64,000 nucleotides of DNA from Nisaea denitrificans DSM 18348 (GCF_000426505.1 NZ_KE384532.1:325910-389909), one strand, 5' to 3'; positions 34,749 to 44,842 are shown, counted from the first letter of the stretch. The notes: generated by a model not told the origin, from the sequence alone. Numbers and translations are program-made.

Positions 34749-35606
34749 ATGACCATGCCTTTGTCCGCCTTTGCCGAGATCGCCGACCGCTATGAGGGGT
34801 TCATCTTCGATGTCTGGGGCACGCTTTATGACGGCGGTAACGCTTTCCCGGAGGCGCTTGAAACCGTCAGGGCTCTGGCCGGTATGGATAAGAAGATACT
34901 GGTATTGTCCAACTCGCCGCGTATTCCCGCCATCGTCGGCGAGCGTCTGACGGGCATCGGGTTCGATCTCGCCTGGTTCAGCGAAATCGTCACTTCCGGC
35001 GGCATGGTAGCGGATATTGTTGGCGGTCGGCGCGATGCGGAAGCGGCGGCACTTGGCGAGCGGGTGTTGTGGCTGGGCCGGGGCCGTTTCCCGGACACGG
35101 TGCCTGACGGCTCCTTCACCGTGGTGGAGAGCGTCGAGGACGCGGACTGGATTCTGAACGCGGGACCGGACGGCCCGGATTCCCGCCTGGAAGATTATGA
35201 AAGCCAGCTATCGGGCTCCGTTGCGCGTCATCTGCCAATGATCTGCGCCAATCCGGACAAGTCGGTCATTCATGGCGGTGCGCGGCATATCTGTGCCGGT
35301 GCAATGGCGGAACGGTATGAGGTAATGGGCGGCACGGTCCGTTATTTCGGCAAGCCCTATCCAGAGATCTTCGGACGCTGTCTCGACCGTATCGGTCTCC
35401 CGGCGGAGCGTGTCCTGGTTGTCGGCGATAATCTGGAGACAGATATTCTCGGGGCCAACCGCACGGGTATCGACAGCCTGCTGCTGGGCTGCGGTATTCA
35501 TGCCGCAGCGCTCGCAGAGACTGCTGACGTCGGTGAAGGGCTTGATGCATTGGCCACAAGCCATGGCGCACGCCCGACGTACTTCTCGGAGGTGCTTGCC
35601 TGGTGA
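34749..35606 (+). CDS. HAD superfamily class IIA phosphatase (TIGR01459-like)
   Basis: 285 residues. The nucleophile motif reads FDVWGTLYDG (Asp-x-Trp rather than Asp-x-Asp, as is usual in this family), then VLSNSPR (motif II), a class IIA cap, KPYPEIF and GDNLETDILGANRTGIDSLLL (motif III/IV). It resembles NagD-type sugar-phosphate phosphatases, but the substrate is unknown. The ATG at 34749 is used. It ends 8 bp before the convergent RHH gene. No signal peptide. Confidence 0.88.
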   Translation: MTMPLSAFAEIADRYEGFIFDVWGTLYDGGNAFPEALETVRALAGMDKKILVLSNSPRIPAIVGERLTGIGFDLAWFSEIVTSGGMVADIVGGRRDAEAAALGERVLWLGRGRFPDTVPDGSFTVVESVEDADWILNAGPDGPDSRLEDYESQLSGSVARHLPMICANPDKSVIHGGARHICAGAMAERYEVMGGTVRYFGKPYPEIFGRCLDRIGLPAERVLVVGDNLETDILGANRTGIDSLLLGCGIHAAALAETADVGEGLDALATSHGARPTYFSEVLAW

Positions 35607-35614
35607 CGCGGAGG

Positions 35615-36004
35615 CTAGTGGGCGGTGTCTCCGGAGCCCTGATCGCTGAGCGCGTATTGCTTTTGCTCGACGGCAAAGCGCTGCAGGGCGATGTCGAGAT
35701 AGCCGGGAATCGGTTCCTGCCTGCTTTCGCCTAGTCCCGGTGCCGGGGCTGCGCTTAGCGCATCCTCGATATTATCCACAACCAGACGGAAATATGTCAG
35801 CAGGAAGACGCGCAATGCGGATGACATGCTCGATTCCTGCCGTCGCTCGGCAACCATGGTACAAAGCCCGTCCATGCCGATCGATTCTCTCTTGCAGATA
35901 TCGGAGAGGCCATTCCAGACTTGAGCTTCCAAACTGACGCTTGTGCGTCTATGACCGATCGTGACGTTCTTCCTGATCCGGTCGCTCCCTATTACGCGTG
36001 CCAC
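35615..36004 (-). CDS. Ribbon-helix-helix protein (second paralogue)
   Basis: 129 residues from a GTG at 36002-36004, chosen because GGGAG (complement of 36013-36017) lies 8 nt upstream; an ATG at 36055 would extend it by 17 residues. RHH_4-like core: KNVTIGHRRTSVSLEAQVWNGL, DICKRESIGMDGLCTMV, SALRVFLLTYFRLVV. It shares this layout with the protein at 23858-24190, but the C-terminal tail differs and is longer. It probably binds DNA as a dimer; the target is unknown. The upstream 211 bp to the divergent Lrp gene is AT-rich and could hold operators. Confidence 0.78.
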   Translation of the reverse strand: MARVIGSDRIRKNVTIGHRRTSVSLEAQVWNGLSDICKRESIGMDGLCTMVAERRQESSMSSALRVFLLTYFRLVVDNIEDALSAAPAPGLGESRQEPIPGYLDIALQRFAVEQKQYALSDQGSGDTAH

Positions 36005-36215
36005 TCCTGATACTCCCGATTTACTTAAGCACACAACTGTATGGTTAACGTGCCGCATTTCTACTGGTAGTGCAATATCGATCAGCATCTTCGCGTTTGA
36101 GGCGTTTGAACGTCAGGTTCATCCGGCTGTCACAGCGCGTTACCGGAGTTGCTTTGCAGAGCGGCCACGGCGCTTTATGATCTGATTGAAACTGGCGGGC
36201 AGAAGGAAATTCCCC

Positions 36216-36728
36216 ATGAGCGCGAACGGTGAGGGACAACTGGACAAGGTTGGTTGGCAATTGCTGCGCGTCTTGCAGGAAGATGCCCGGCTTTCCTTCA
36301 GTGAACTGGGCCGAAGGGTCGGCTTGTCGTCTCCGGCCATCGCTGAGCGGGTCCGCCGCATGGAGGATGCCGGGATCATCACCGGCTACCGGACCACGGT
36401 GAATCCGGACAAGCTCGGATATCCGACAACCGCCTTCATTCATCTGAAGACCTCCGGCGAGCACTATAACAAGATCGCGACTGTTGCTCACACATTGAGC
36501 GAAGTGCTTGAGTGCCACCATGTCACCGGGCAGGACAGTTACATGATCAAGGTGATTGTCTCCTCGATGGTGCATCTGGAGCATGTGATCTCCCAGATGC
36601 GCAAATACGGCGAGACGACAACCTCCATCGTTCTGTCTTCGCCGGTGAAAGGCAAGATGATCGCGGCCGGGCCGAGCGTCAGGGTCGGGCCTGCCATGCC
36701 GCCGATGTTCCTGGTCGAGAACGAGTAG
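36216..36728 (+). CDS. Lrp/AsnC-family transcriptional regulator
   Basis: 170 residues from the ATG at 36216 (AGAAGGAAA upstream). N-terminal winged HTH: LLRVLQEDARLSFSELGRRVGLSSPAIAERVRRMEDAGII. C-terminal RAM ligand domain (about 75-150) with HHVTGQDSYMIKVIV, the typical G-x-x-D/S-Y loop. These regulators respond to amino acids and often control a neighbouring gene; here the neighbours are an RHH gene (divergent) and rpmB. The last 20 residues extend past the usual RAM domain. The effector is not inferable. Confidence 0.92.
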   Translation: MSANGEGQLDKVGWQLLRVLQEDARLSFSELGRRVGLSSPAIAERVRRMEDAGIITGYRTTVNPDKLGYPTTAFIHLKTSGEHYNKIATVAHTLSEVLECHHVTGQDSYMIKVIVSSMVHLEHVISQMRKYGETTTSIVLSSPVKGKMIAAGPSVRVGPAMPPMFLVENE

Positions 36729-36789
36729 GCAACCGGCGGTCCCAGGCAGAAGTATCAGGCCCGTGGCCCCGGCTTTGACCCGAATCCGC

Positions 36790-36818
36790 TTGACTGAAAA
36801 ATAGGGCTCGCGTATATG
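36790..36818 (+). promoter_or_regulatory. Strong sigma-70-type promoter candidate for rpmB
   Basis: TTGACT (36790-36795), exactly 17 nt, TATATG (36813-36818). Transcription would start near 36825, giving a 60-nt leader with GAGGA (36873-36877) ahead of the ATG at 36886. Confidence 0.65.
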
Positions 36819-36885
36819 CCCTGCTTCCTCGTGGAGCCCGGCTCCGCGAAATCCAATTCTATTGTGTTGACCGAGGATTAGAAAA

Positions 36886-37179
36886 ATGGCGCGTCGTTGC
36901 GAAATCACCGGTAAGGGTGTCCAGACCGGCAACAATGTGAGCCACGCGAACAACAGGTCGCGCCGCCGGTTTCTGCCGAACCTGCAGCAGACCTCGCTGA
37001 TGAGCGATGCGCTCGGCAAGATGGTCCGCCTGCGTCTGACCACGCATGCGATCCGGTCCATCGAACATAATGGCGGCCTTGATGCCTACATGCTGAAAGC
37101 GAAGAACGCACAGCTGGGCCTCGAAGCCCGCGCGCTGAAGCGCCGTATCGTGAAGGCCGCTGCCGCAAAAGCCGCCTAA
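36886..37179 (+). CDS. rpmB: 50S ribosomal protein L28
   Basis: 97 residues, normal for alphaproteobacterial bL28. The N terminus [23 protein letters not shown] is the hallmark; [17 protein letters not shown] and [17 protein letters not shown] follow, and the tail is basic and Ala-rich. It is a structural protein of the large subunit. The gene is monocistronic, with its own promoter at 36790-36818 and a terminator hairpin at 37207-37230. No L33 gene (rpmG) is adjacent, unlike in gamma-proteobacteria. Confidence 0.98.
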   Translation: MARRCEITGKGVQTGNNVSHANNRSRRRFLPNLQQTSLMSDALGKMVRLRLTTHAIRSIEHNGGLDAYMLKAKNAQLGLEARALKRRIVKAAAAKAA

Positions 37180-37206
37180 TACGGCTTACGCAAGTTTGGT
37201 TATTGA

Positions 37207-37231
37207 AAACGCCCGCGTCAGCGGGCGTTTT
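37207..37231. terminator. Intrinsic terminator after rpmB, likely bidirectional
   Basis: AAACGCCCGC (37207-37216), loop GTCA, GCGGGCGTTT (37221-37230): a perfect 10-bp stem with A and T flanks on each side. It separates rpmB from the opposing M20 deacylase gene. Confidence 0.85.
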
Positions 37232-37263
37232 CTTATGTCTGGTCCTGGTCGGTCTCGTTGGGA

Positions 37264-38544
37264 CTAGATCTTTTCCAGCCCGCACCAGTCGGCGATGAAC
37301 AGAGCCATGGCCGCCGTCACCCGGCGGACTGAAGGCAGGTTCACCCGCTCGTCGAAGCCGTGCACGTTCTCCGCGATCGCTCCATAGACATAGCTCGGCG
37401 TCTGGTTATAGATGCCATGGAAGCGCGAATCCGTCAGCGCAGTCGACGATCGGCGTCCGAGCGGTGCTCCGAACACTGTTTCATGGCAGCGGTCGAGCAG
37501 CGGCTCGCCCGGCGTTCCTTCCGGCACTTCGTATCCCGGTGACAGGAAACCCTGCCATTCGATTTCCGGCGGATTGTTCGCCAGGAAGGTGTGGGACTTC
37601 GAGGCATTGGCAATCGTCTCCGTCAGCCGGGCCTGGATGGTCGCCGGATCGACGCCCGGATAGAGCCCGACGCGAACTTCGAAGGTGCACCATGCCGGGA
37701 CGCTGGAGGTCCAGTCGCCACCCTCGATCTGGGAGATCACGACATTCAGTGGGTGCGCGTTATCCTTGAAGGCCGGGTGCTTGTTCTCCGGCAGGTTCCA
37801 TTCGTCCTCAAGCGCGTGCAGGGCATTCCAGAGCGGGATGCAGGCTTCGATCGCGTTCTGGCCGCTGCCCGCATGGGCGACATGGACCGGAATGCCGGCG
37901 ACCTTGACCCGCATCCAGACCACACCAACCTGCGCTTGCGTGAAGGTCTCACCAGTCGGCTCAGGGATCAGCACCGCATCGGCCTTGTAGCCCCGCACCA
38001 GCGTCGAGAGCGCGCCATTGCCTGTGCATTCCTCTTCGATCACCGATTCGAAATGCACGATGCCGCCCGGGCGGTAGCCCGCACGCTTTAGCGCTTCAAG
38101 GGCAAACAGGGCGCTGACGGTGCCGGTCTTCATGTCCCCGGCGCCACGGCCATACATCCAGTCGCCATCGATCTCGGCGCCGAAAGGCGCCCGGGTCCAC
38201 ATCTTCTCCGGCCCGATCGGGACCACGTCCACATGCCCGTTCAGGATCAGCGATCTCCCCTTCGGGTTCTCCGGCCGCCAGGAAGCGACGACGGTCAGGG
38301 CATTCTCGTAAGAGACATCGACGGGAGAAAATCCGGGATGTTTGGCGATCTCGTCGGGATCGATATGCCACATGTCCACGGCATAGCCGAAATCCCGTGC
38401 GGCACGGGCCATCAGATCCTGCGCCGACGCTTCCTGCCCGCGCGTCGAGGGGCAGCGCACCAGCTCCTGGCTAAGCTGTAGCTGCTCATCGAAACCGGCA
38501 TCGACGGCGCGCATGATTTCGGCTGCAACTGATTGTTCGGGCAT
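37264..38544 (-). CDS. ArgE/DapE-family M20 deacylase
   Basis: 426 residues. Metal ligands: LILNGHVDVVP (His-x-Asp), YGRGAGDMKTG (bridging Asp), VIEEECTGNGA (Glu-Glu) and IPEPTGE, then the C-terminal DSRFHG(I)YN segment. Such enzymes deacylate N-acyl amino acids or cleave succinyl-diaminopimelate; this one has the length of the general ArgE/DapE family and cannot be assigned more closely. It is unrelated in detail to the partial M20 peptidase at 1-363 beyond family level. Its stop lies 34 bp from the rpmB terminator. Confidence 0.9.
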   Translation of the reverse strand: MPEQSVAAEIMRAVDAGFDEQLQLSQELVRCPSTRGQEASAQDLMARAARDFGYAVDMWHIDPDEIAKHPGFSPVDVSYENALTVVASWRPENPKGRSLILNGHVDVVPIGPEKMWTRAPFGAEIDGDWMYGRGAGDMKTGTVSALFALEALKRAGYRPGGIVHFESVIEEECTGNGALSTLVRGYKADAVLIPEPTGETFTQAQVGVVWMRVKVAGIPVHVAHAGSGQNAIEACIPLWNALHALEDEWNLPENKHPAFKDNAHPLNVVISQIEGGDWTSSVPAWCTFEVRVGLYPGVDPATIQARLTETIANASKSHTFLANNPPEIEWQGFLSPGYEVPEGTPGEPLLDRCHETVFGAPLGRRSSTALTDSRFHGIYNQTPSYVYGAIAENVHGFDERVNLPSVRRVTAAMALFIADWCGLEKI

Positions 38545-38630
38545 GGGGACCTCCTATCCTTGCGGCGGCAAGTATCGCCATGCACGGACTGGAGGGACAA
38601 GCAGCCCATAGTCATCAGTGTGTTTCGCGA

Positions 38631-39701
38631 TCAGCCGGAGCGGGTTTTTGCGCCGGAGACTTCGAACAGCACCCAGATTGCGGCGGAGAGTGTCAGGGCG
38701 GCGCCCCCTTGGTGCGCGGCTCCTAATGTCACGGGCACCTGTGCGAGCAACGTCGAAATACCAAGCGCGACCTGGATCGCACTCATGCCGCCGAGGCTAT
38801 GGATGGCGAGGCGGGTGCGCGGGGCGATGTCGGTGGCACGCATTGCCCGGACCAGCAGCCAGACGATGCTGGCGAAGGTCAGGATGGCGATGATGCGGTG
38901 ATTGAATTGTACCGCGGCCGGGTTTTCGAAGAAATTGATCCAGAACGGTTCGGCGAAGCCATAGTCCGGCGGGATCACATGGCCGTTCATCAGAGGGAAG
39001 GTGTTGTAGATCAGACCTGCATCCAGCCCGGCGACGAAGGCCCCGGCGACAGAGGTGATAGCGATCAGATGCAGTGCCGCGACAGCATGGCGGCGGTACT
39101 TGCGGTTGGTCTCGGAGGGTGTCCGGATCAGCCCGAGGGTCGTTCTGATCAGTGTGGCGAGGATCAGTAGGGCCACGCCGAGGTGGACCGCCAGCCGGTA
39201 CTGGCTGACGGCCGGATTGTCGACCAGCCCGCTCTTAACCATCCACCAGCCGATACCGCCCTGGAGAGCGCCGAGCAGAAACAGGAAGCCGAGCCGGGGA
39301 AAGAGCGCCCGGCGGATACGGCCGGTCAGGGCCAGCACAAGGAAAGGGAGGGCAAAGGCGATGCCGATCAGCCGTCCCCAGACCCGGTGCAGATATTCCC
39401 AGAAGAAGATGTGCTTGAAGTCGTCAATGGTCATCCAGGCGTTCACCTTCTGGAACTCGGGTGTGTCCTGGTAGAGCGAGAAAACCCGGTACCATTCGGG
39501 CTCGCTCATTGGCGGCAGCCAGCCAATCAGCGGGCGCCATTCGACCATCGAAAGTCCGGACTCCGTCAGGCGCGTGATGCCGCCGATAACGATCATCAGG
39601 AACACCATGACGGCGACGCCGGAAAGCCACCAGGCAACGGGCCGGTCAATGACTGCGTGCTCTGGTACGGTCGGACTGTAGAGCTGACTTGTCGCGCTCA
39701 C
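38631..39701 (-). CDS. ctaA: Heme A synthase (Cox15/CtaA type)
   Basis: 356 residues with eight membrane helices, starting VAWWLSGVAVMVFLMIVIGGITRLTESGLSMVEW. Conserved His sites lie in FFWEYLHRVWGRLIG, RLAVHLGVALLI, FNHRIIAIL and GAAHQGGAAL, the pattern of the two heme-binding halves. It oxidises heme O to heme A for aa3-type cytochrome oxidase at the inner membrane. The alphaproteobacterial enzyme is longer than Bacillus CtaA. No ctaB or cox genes lie nearby. Upstream, 131 bp separate it from the usg gene on the same strand. Confidence 0.96.
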   Translation of the reverse strand: MSATSQLYSPTVPEHAVIDRPVAWWLSGVAVMVFLMIVIGGITRLTESGLSMVEWRPLIGWLPPMSEPEWYRVFSLYQDTPEFQKVNAWMTIDDFKHIFFWEYLHRVWGRLIGIAFALPFLVLALTGRIRRALFPRLGFLFLLGALQGGIGWWMVKSGLVDNPAVSQYRLAVHLGVALLILATLIRTTLGLIRTPSETNRKYRRHAVAALHLIAITSVAGAFVAGLDAGLIYNTFPLMNGHVIPPDYGFAEPFWINFFENPAAVQFNHRIIAILTFASIVWLLVRAMRATDIAPRTRLAIHSLGGMSAIQVALGISTLLAQVPVTLGAAHQGGAALTLSAAIWVLFEVSGAKTRSG

Positions 39702-39832
39702 GCGGCACTCCGCATCTGGTTCAAGATTGGCGGAATGTGGCGTCAGTCTCGGTGAAGGTCAAATGGATGCAATGCCGCACCCTCTGGACCGCATCCTCCG
39801 GGTCGCACCCACTGGCCAGCCTTCGCGTGGGG

Positions 39833-40096
39833 TCAATGCAGGCGAAACTCGACGTCCGCGTGGTTGAAGCTCGCCACTCCAGTCAGGGAGCCGGCGGAGA
39901 TTTGTACGGAATGGATCGGGGCTTCGATATTCAGCCGCCAATGGTCGAGGAAGCGGCGCAGGCGGGGGAATTTCGGGATCACGTCGTGGGTTTGCCAGAT
40001 GAAGCTTTGCAGGAGATCCGGGTAGTCCGGCATGCGGTAAAGGATCTCGGCGGTGGTCACGCGGCGCTCAAACAGAACAACTGGCTCGATCGACAT
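39833..40096 (-). CDS. usg: Usg family protein
   Basis: 87 residues from the ATG at 40094-40096; GGAG 7 nt upstream fixes this start over ATGs farther out. The Usg signature is clear: TTAEILYRMPDYPDLLQSF and WQTHDVIPKFPRLRRFLDHW. Usg was named from a place near trp genes in some species and sometimes mislabelled as a subunit of phosphoribosylanthranilate isomerase; no function is proven. No trp gene is near here, so the old link is not supported. Confidence 0.88.
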   Translation of the reverse strand: MSIEPVVLFERRVTTAEILYRMPDYPDLLQSFIWQTHDVIPKFPRLRRFLDHWRLNIEAPIHSVQISAGSLTGVASFNHADVEFRLH

Positions 40097-40339
40097 ATAG
40101 CGACTCCACATGTTGCGTCTGGGGAAAGCTTGGGTTAGAAACGCCTCACTTTTCAATAAATAAATTAAATCAATACATTAGCAGCGCTGCATATGGATTG
40201 CTGCTTGTCTCTAGCATGTCGAAGCTTGAATTCGCTTGGCAATGCGCCGCGTGGTCACCATGTGTCCCGTCAGGACTCAATATGCTCCCGCCCAAGGGCG
40301 CCGGACTCAGCTTTTTTCCTCACGTTCGGTGCCATTTCC

Positions 40340-40368
40340 TTGACAGTTGAAGTGCCATTCCCTAAATC
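40340..40368 (+). promoter_or_regulatory. groESL promoter
   Basis: CTTGACA with TTGACA at 40340-40345, 17 nt, then TAAATC at 40363-40368. The CTTG start and the CCTAAAT downstream element also resemble the alphaproteobacterial heat-shock (RpoH) promoter pattern, so either sigma factor could use it. The transcription start would fall inside the CIRCE operator. Confidence 0.7.
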
Positions 40369-40369
40369 G

Positions 40370-40396
40370 TCAGCACTCGCCATTGGTGAGTGCTAA
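40370..40396 (+). promoter_or_regulatory. CIRCE operator (HrcA-binding inverted repeat)
   Basis: TCAGCACTC (40370-40378), 9-nt spacer, GAGTGCTAA (40388-40396). This equals the CIRCE consensus with one mismatch in the left arm. HrcA bound here would repress groESL until heat stress. hrcA is not in the window. The operator overlaps the expected transcription start. Confidence 0.93.
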
Positions 40397-40467
40397 TAAT
40401 TTGGGTTCGCTATGGCGAGCACTCAATAGAAACGTCACTCAGAGATGAGTCATTCGGAGGTTTTGGC

Positions 40468-40758
40468 ATGAAATTCAGGCCATTGCATGACCGGGTCGTA
40501 GTCCGTCGCCTTGAAGGCGAGGAAAAAACGGCCGGGGGCATAATTATTCCCGATTCCGCCAAGGAAAAGCCGATGCAGGGCGAAGTCGTCGCTGCCGGCA
40601 CTGGCGCGCGCGATGAGAACGGCAAGGTACAGCCGCTGGACGTCAAGGCAGGTGATGCCGTGCTGTTCGGAAAATGGTCGGGTACGGAAGTCAAGATCGA
40701 CGGCGAAGAGCTGCTGATCATGAAAGAGTCCGACATCATGGGTGTTCTGGAATCCTAA
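40468..40758 (+). CDS. groES: Co-chaperonin GroES
   Basis: 96 residues. [35 protein letters not shown] has the GroES opening and the mobile loop (about 17-35); [33 protein letters not shown] closes it. It caps GroEL for protein folding. The ATG at 40468 follows CGGAGG at 40455-40460. It ends 17 bp before groEL and is controlled by the CIRCE element at 40370-40396, giving a single groESL operon. Confidence 0.99.
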   Translation: MKFRPLHDRVVVRRLEGEEKTAGGIIIPDSAKEKPMQGEVVAAGTGARDENGKVQPLDVKAGDAVLFGKWSGTEVKIDGEELLIMKESDIMGVLES

Positions 40759-40769
40759 GAAAGGGCTGA

Positions 40770-42431
<1,662 letters not shown>

Positions 42432-42457
42432 GCCAAGCCTCCAGATACCTTTACGAG

Positions 42458-42489
42458 AAACCCTCCAGGGCTTGCCCTGGAGGGTTTTT
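42458..42489 (+). terminator. Intrinsic terminator of groESL
   Basis: AAACCCTCCAGGG (42458-42470), loop CTTG, CCCTGGAGGGTTT (42475-42487): a perfect 13-bp stem followed by a T-run. It also faces the 3' end of the opposing TauE gene. Confidence 0.92.
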
Positions 42490-42519
42490 CTTTTGTGCCG
42501 TTTGTTGGCCCGGCGTCGA

Positions 42520-43266
42520 TCAGGAAAAGCCAGTGCTGGCGACGATGTACAAGCCGAGGGTAAGGACGCCCGCGAAGAAAACCTGCCGGAAGCGGGCCTC
42601 CGACAGATATCCGCGGATCTTGCGTCCGAGCACCATCCCGAGGACGGCGGGGATCAGGCCGAGTGCGGATGCGAGGCCGAGTTCCGGGTTGATATGCGCG
42701 CCGTGCCCGAGCGCGAGGGCCAGAGCCGCCGTGGACAGCATGAACAGCATGCCCATGGCTTGAACCAGCATATCCCGTTGCATGCCCATCGCCTGCAGAT
42801 AGAGCACGCCCGGAACCATGAAGGAGCCTGTCATTCCGGTCAGGATACCATTGGTTATTCCGAACAGCGGGCCGCTCCGGAACGCAGTGCGCGCCGACAT
42901 CGAAAACCGGAAGCCGGCAAGGCCGGTGGCGGCATAGGTGATCAGCAACAGGCCGAGCAGGGCGGAGAGATAGGACAAGTCAATACGGCTGAGAGCCTGG
43001 GCGCCGATCCAGATCGTTACCGTGGCCGTGAGCAGAAAAGGCCAGGTCTTTCGCAGGATTTCCCGCATGTGCCCGCCGACGGCGGCTTGCCAGAGATTGG
43101 TCGCCAGTGACGGGACGATGAGCAGGGCCATGGCGCTGGGCAGATCGAGCAGCAGCGTCATCAGGCCGAGCGTGATGGTGGGAAGCCCGAGCCCGATCAC
43201 GCCTTTGACCGTTCCGGCGAGGAAAAAGGTCGCGGCGGCCGCGGCGAGAAGCGTTGGGTCTTGCAT
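42520..43266 (-). CDS. TauE/SafE-family membrane exporter
   Basis: 248 residues, about eight membrane helices in two repeats, starting LLAAAAATFFLAGTVKGVIGLGLPTI with the typical G-x-G-G/L-x-x-P pattern and a second repeat near GPLFGITNGILTGMTGSFMVPGVLYL. The family exports sulfite, sulfoacetate or related organosulfonates. No sulfur genes are adjacent except the SulP transporter 3.6 kb away, so the substrate is open. Cytoplasmic-membrane location. The start at 43266 is the first ATG. Confidence 0.85.
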   Translation of the reverse strand: MQDPTLLAAAAATFFLAGTVKGVIGLGLPTITLGLMTLLLDLPSAMALLIVPSLATNLWQAAVGGHMREILRKTWPFLLTATVTIWIGAQALSRIDLSYLSALLGLLLITYAATGLAGFRFSMSARTAFRSGPLFGITNGILTGMTGSFMVPGVLYLQAMGMQRDMLVQAMGMLFMLSTAALALALGHGAHINPELGLASALGLIPAVLGMVLGRKIRGYLSEARFRQVFFAGVLTLGLYIVASTGFS

Positions 43267-43310
43267 GGCCTCAGTCTAGCCGGTCTGGCAGGCGCGGCAA
43301 TGCATGGGTG

Positions 43311-43937
43311 TCAGATCAGAGAAAGCGCCCGGCATTTTTGCAGGCAGGCATCCGGCCCATCGAACAGATGTGTCTCGAAGCCGAGCGCGCTGGCGGATGC
43401 TATGTTCGCGGCACTGTCATCAATGAAGAGCGTGCGTTCCGGGGTGATGCCGAACCGGTCGATACAGAGCTGGAAGATCGCCGGGTCCGGCTTCTTCATG
43501 CGCTCGGCGCCAGAGACCACGACGTCCTCGAATTCGTTGAGGAAGTCGAATCGCCTCCGTGTGTCGTCGAAGGTCTCGACACCGAAATTCGTCAGCCCGT
43601 AGATCCTGGTGCCTGCCGCTTTCATCTGCCGTTTGGCAGCGACCATGGGCTCGATCGCGCCCGGTATCATCTCCTGGAACCGATCGTAGAAGGCCCGGAT
43701 CTGGTCGGCATGTTCCGGATGGTGCGGGATCAGTGTTGCGATCTGTTCCTCCGGGCTGCGGCCGAGATCGTGCTGGACATGCCAGCCCATGGTGCAGATG
43801 TCCGTCAGGAATCGGGTCACGCGCTCTTCATCGGCGGAGCCGTCTTCTTTCACGAAGATGCTGCGATAAAGGTGACGGGGATCCCACTCGATGAGGACGT
43901 TTCCAACATCGAACAGAACGGCGTCGATGGCCGTCAT
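43311..43937 (-). CDS. HAD-family hydrolase (haloacid dehalogenase-like)
   Basis: 208 residues. Motif I AVLFDVGNVLIEWDP, motif II region GLTNFG, motif III MKKPDPAIFQL and motif IV LFIDDSAANIASA. A small helical cap lies between. It resembles YihX-type sugar-phosphate phosphatases; the substrate is unknown. The start ATG (43935-43937) shares a base with the TAA of the upstream dehydrogenase gene (TAATG), so the two are translationally coupled and likely act in one pathway. Confidence 0.9.
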   Translation of the reverse strand: MTAIDAVLFDVGNVLIEWDPRHLYRSIFVKEDGSADEERVTRFLTDICTMGWHVQHDLGRSPEEQIATLIPHHPEHADQIRAFYDRFQEMIPGAIEPMVAAKRQMKAAGTRIYGLTNFGVETFDDTRRRFDFLNEFEDVVVSGAERMKKPDPAIFQLCIDRFGITPERTLFIDDSAANIASASALGFETHLFDGPDACLQKCRALSLI

Positions 43938-44842
43938 TAATCTTCCTTCCGGCTTTCGGCGATCTCGAGAATGAGCGAGGAAATGTTCAGGTCGCCCTGG
44001 GAGTTGTCCAGCAAGCTCTGCCAGTGCTCGGCATTGTTGGCGAGCCCCTTCAGCTCCATACCGACCGTGCGGGCCAGCTCCAGCGCCTGATTGGCCAGCT
44101 CGGCCTGCTCGCGAACGGTGCGGCCGGCCCGAAATTCGCGGTCGGCCATGCGGCGCCCGCTTTCCGACAGTACGGCACCGCCTACAGCACTGTCGGCGAG
44201 GGCCGCCAGCAAGGCGTCGGCTTCGACCCCGGAGGCAGCGGCCAGCGCCAAGCCTTCAGCGAGGGCCTGGACCATCTGGCCATGGATGGCGGCTCCGCAG
44301 GTCCGGATTGCCTGACCCGAGCCGACCGGTCCTGCGTGCAGGACTTTGGTTCCGAGAGCATTGAGGAAGGGCCAGATCCGGGCGAGCGCCATGTCGGTGC
44401 CGCCAATGGAGATGGTTCCGCCCAGCGCGGTTTCGGTCACCGGTGCGTCGAGCCAGATCCGACCGCTTTGCCGCACACGATCTGCGAAATTCCGGGTCGG
44501 CTCTGGCGGGGTCTCGCCGATATCGACGATCAGGCCGTCGGGTGGTGTCCCGTGCAATACGCCATAGCGATCTTCTTCCAGATCGAACACGACCCGTTCG
44601 AGTGCCGCGTCGCTGTTGACGGCGATCAGGGTCGCTTCGGTATAGCGGGCAACATCGCGGGGACAGGGCTCGACCTCAATCAGGGGATGGGCTTCCCCGA
44701 GCGCGGCTGCTTTCTCTGTGTTCTGGGTCCAGACATGCAGGCGCGCACCTGCATCCGTCAGTTTGCGGGCGACTGCGAGGCCGCGCCGGCCGAGGCCGAC
44801 GAGACCAATTCTGCGTCCATCGAGCGGTTTTGGGGCTGGCAT
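43937..44842 (-). CDS. NAD(P)-dependent dehydrogenase, 3-hydroxyisobutyrate dehydrogenase-like
   Basis: 301 residues. N-terminal Rossmann domain with IGLVGLGRRGLAVARKL, WTQN as second strand, and a substrate-type segment DAPVTETALGGTISIGG; the C-terminal helical domain follows with HAGPVGSGQAIRTCGAAIHGQMVQALAEGLALA, where the catalytic Lys of classic members is replaced by Arg or is unclear. Members reduce or oxidise beta-hydroxy acids or glyoxylate. Coupled to a HAD phosphatase by a TAATG overlap. The replaced lysine weakens a specific assignment. Confidence 0.82.
   Translation of the reverse strand: MPAPKPLDGRRIGLVGLGRRGLAVARKLTDAGARLHVWTQNTEKAAALGEAHPLIEVEPCPRDVARYTEATLIAVNSDAALERVVFDLEEDRYGVLHGTPPDGLIVDIGETPPEPTRNFADRVRQSGRIWLDAPVTETALGGTISIGGTDMALARIWPFLNALGTKVLHAGPVGSGQAIRTCGAAIHGQMVQALAEGLALAAASGVEADALLAALADSAVGGAVLSESGRRMADREFRAGRTVREQAELANQALELARTVGMELKGLANNAEHWQSLLDNSQGDLNISSLILEIAESRKED

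Larger units (their letters stand above)
40097..40467. other. Intergenic region between usg and groES
   Basis: 371 bp without a convincing gene. The left part (about 40140-40190) is AT-rich and would serve the usg promoter on the complement. The right part holds the groESL promoter and CIRCE operator listed separately, plus a second CIRCE half-like GCACTC at 40419-40424 in the leader. One overlapping open frame on the plus strand is judged a shadow. Confidence 0.7.

Noticed and set aside
40437-40450. Small hairpin (ACTCA-GAGA-TGAGT) before the groES ribosome site as an RNA thermometer
   Set aside because: Only five base pairs, and it does not pair with the GGAGG; CIRCE is a sufficient explanation of heat control.
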